Assembly: GCA_002496425.1 (NCBI GenBank)
Contig: DAJS01000022.1
Location: 19,228-25,527, forward strand
Origin: Acidilobaceae archaeon UBA162
Lineage (GTDB): Archaea > Thermoproteota > Thermoprotei_A > Sulfolobales > Acidilobaceae
Direction: 5' to 3'
Length of the DNA: 6,300 nt
The translations under genes were made by a program, and so were the position numbers. The notes under the pieces were generated by a model, which searched no databases, was not told where the DNA came from, and saw nothing but the letters and a program-made list of their open reading frames with translations. Shown here one piece after another: positions 5,473 through 6,300 of the stretch. Every line of letters begins with the position of its first letter. Position 1 is the first letter of the stretch.

Positions 5473-5912
5473 CTAGTAGGTCACGAAGGCGGCTATGGAG
5501 ACCAGGGCAGCCCTCATCACGAGCTCACTGGTGCCGGGCGCTGAGGCTGCAGGGCTGTCGAGGGCCATGCTGACGATATCATTACTCATGTTGAACTTAA
5601 TCAGCTGGCCTGGGCTCGAGGCCTGCAGTAGCGCTTGAGATAGCGGTGCTTCCTAATCACCAGGAAGGTCCACCTGAGGGCGTAGGGGGATCCCATAGGA
5701 GAGTTTCATACGCGGCGCCGCCCACGAGGTGCATGATGGGCAGTTACGTAAGCAGCGCGGCTCCGCTCTCAGCGTTGCAGAGGCTCCACGAGAATGAGCA
5801 GCCCCTCTTATAGGTACCTGCTAGGAGCACAGCTTAGATAGCTGCCAACACGGAGCCCATAAGGCCATGGTAGGCATCAGCTAGGATCAGGTAGTAGCCC
5901 TTACCAGCTAAT
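5473..5912 (-). pseudogene. Decayed gene of unknown family directly behind proC
   Basis: Protein-like sequence runs through three minus-strand frames. The first frame, from about 5907, reads GKGYYLILADAYHGLMGSV, meets a TAA (5834-5836), continues AVLLAGTYKRGCSFSWSLC and meets a second TAA (5744-5746), then LPIMHLVGGAAYETLL. A second frame around 5645-5693 gives GSPYALRWTFLVIRKHRYL with strongly GC-rich third positions. A third frame (5476-5652, 59 codons without a stop) gives QALLQASSPGQLIKFN, MSNDIVSMALDSPAASAP and GTSELVMRAALVSIAAFVTY, ending at the TAG 5473-5475. The original would be about 145 residues, partly hydrophobic. I do not recognise it; a faint resemblance to the LPG-synthase-like/UPF0104 membrane family (ALRW phrase, SAPGTSE) is not enough to name it. 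No clear start is visible: the first frame runs back into the end of proC, which suggests the gene was once coupled to it. Confidence 0.5.
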
Positions 5913-6299
5913 CTAAGCTCGCCTAACCTGGTTCTCGAAGAGCTCTCTCGTCAGCTCGTCAGCCCTTCTAGAGGCCTCCAGCACGGCCTCCATTATGGTT
6001 CTCTTTAGCCCGTTGCCCTGGAGGACCATGACACCCCTTATAGTGGTCCCGGCGGGCGTTATAACCATGTCCCTAACCTGGTGCGGCGCCCAGCCCCTCT
6101 CGAGCAACAGCCTGGCCGTGCCCATCATAGCGTAGAGCGTGGCCCTGTGGGCAAGGTCCCTGGGGAGGCCGGCAGCTATGCCGCCGAGGGCCAGAGCGTC
6201 TATGATCTCGGCCAGGAATGCTGGGGCGCTACCACTTAGGGCGGTGAGCGCGTTCAAGTACGATTCATCGACCCACTCGAGGGGCCCCAGGGGCCTAAG
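5913..6299 (-). CDS. proC: Pyrroline-5-carboxylate reductase, C-terminal part (5' end outside window)
   Basis: ProC reduces 1-pyrroline-5-carboxylate to proline with NAD(P)H, the last step of proline synthesis, in the cytosol. The 128 visible residues are the dimerisation domain. LGPLEWVDESYLNALTALSG leads in, then SAPAFLAEIIDALALGGIAA, GLPRDLA, and the signature-like VITPAGTTIRGVMVLQGNGL, ending ADELTRELFENQVRRA. The family signature normally reads close to SPGGTT, so Ser-to-Thr and Gly-to-Ala changes are present; the GTT core is kept. The frame is open to the right edge, so the TTG at 6255-6257 is internal and the nucleotide-binding Rossmann half lies outside the window. Its stop at 5913-5915 lies inside the upstream end of the open frame of the decayed gene that follows, suggesting a former operon. 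Confidence 0.94.
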   Translation of the reverse strand, partial: LRPLGPLEWVDESYLNALTALSGSAPAFLAEIIDALALGGIAAGLPRDLAHRATLYAMMGTARLLLERGWAPHQVRDMVITPAGTTIRGVMVLQGNGLKRTIMEAVLEASRRADELTRELFENQVRRA

Positions 6300-6300
6300 G

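Noticed and set aside
5514..5520. C-box-like GTGATGA on the minus strand, suggesting a C/D sRNA
   Set aside because: No CTGA D-box follows within about 60 nt on that strand, and the bases code the ELVMRA part of the decayed gene.

Overview
The window looks like chromosomal DNA from a hyperthermophilic crenarchaeon (Thermoproteota), most likely of the Desulfurococcales/Acidilobales type. The signs are GC-rich coding sequence with AGG for Arg and ATA for Ile, TTG start codons (two of the three visible gene starts), TATA-like box A elements about 26 nt before likely transcript starts, and archaeal versions of a GPN-loop GTPase and TruD. I cannot fix the genus from the sequence alone.

Layout, left to right. 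(1) 2-964 (+): C-terminal 320 residues of a DUF2079-type multi-pass membrane protein, cut by the left edge. (2) 965-1089: a box A at 974-979 followed, at the expected start distance, by a strongly self-complementary 77-nt element (1004-1080) that ends 9 nt before the next gene. (3) 1090-1884 (+): an intact GPN-loop GTPase with a TTG start. (4) 1881-2128 (+): what looks like a decayed small two-helix membrane protein gene whose GTG start overlaps the GTPase stop. (5) 2129-2464: two GC-rich hairpins, a small frameshifted or very short membrane-protein reading frame on the minus strand (2220-2383), and a pair of divergent promoters. (6) 2465-4246 (+): an intact CLC chloride channel/transporter with two CBS domains. 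(7) 4206-5333 (-): an intact tRNA pseudouridine synthase TruD that overlaps the 3' end of the CLC gene by 41 bp tail to tail. (8) 5334-5472: promoter elements for truD and an inverted repeat. (9) 5473-5912 (-): a second decayed gene, in three reading frames with stops, lying directly behind proC. (10) 5913-6299 (-): the C-terminal 128 residues of pyrroline-5-carboxylate reductase (ProC), cut by the right edge.

The intact genes are housekeeping functions with no obvious common pathway: cell-surface membrane protein, GTPase, anion transport, tRNA modification and proline synthesis. No mobile element, CRISPR array, tRNA or rRNA gene is visible. The least explained parts are the structured leader or small RNA before the GTPase gene and the three decayed or frameshifted membrane-type reading frames in the gaps between intact genes.
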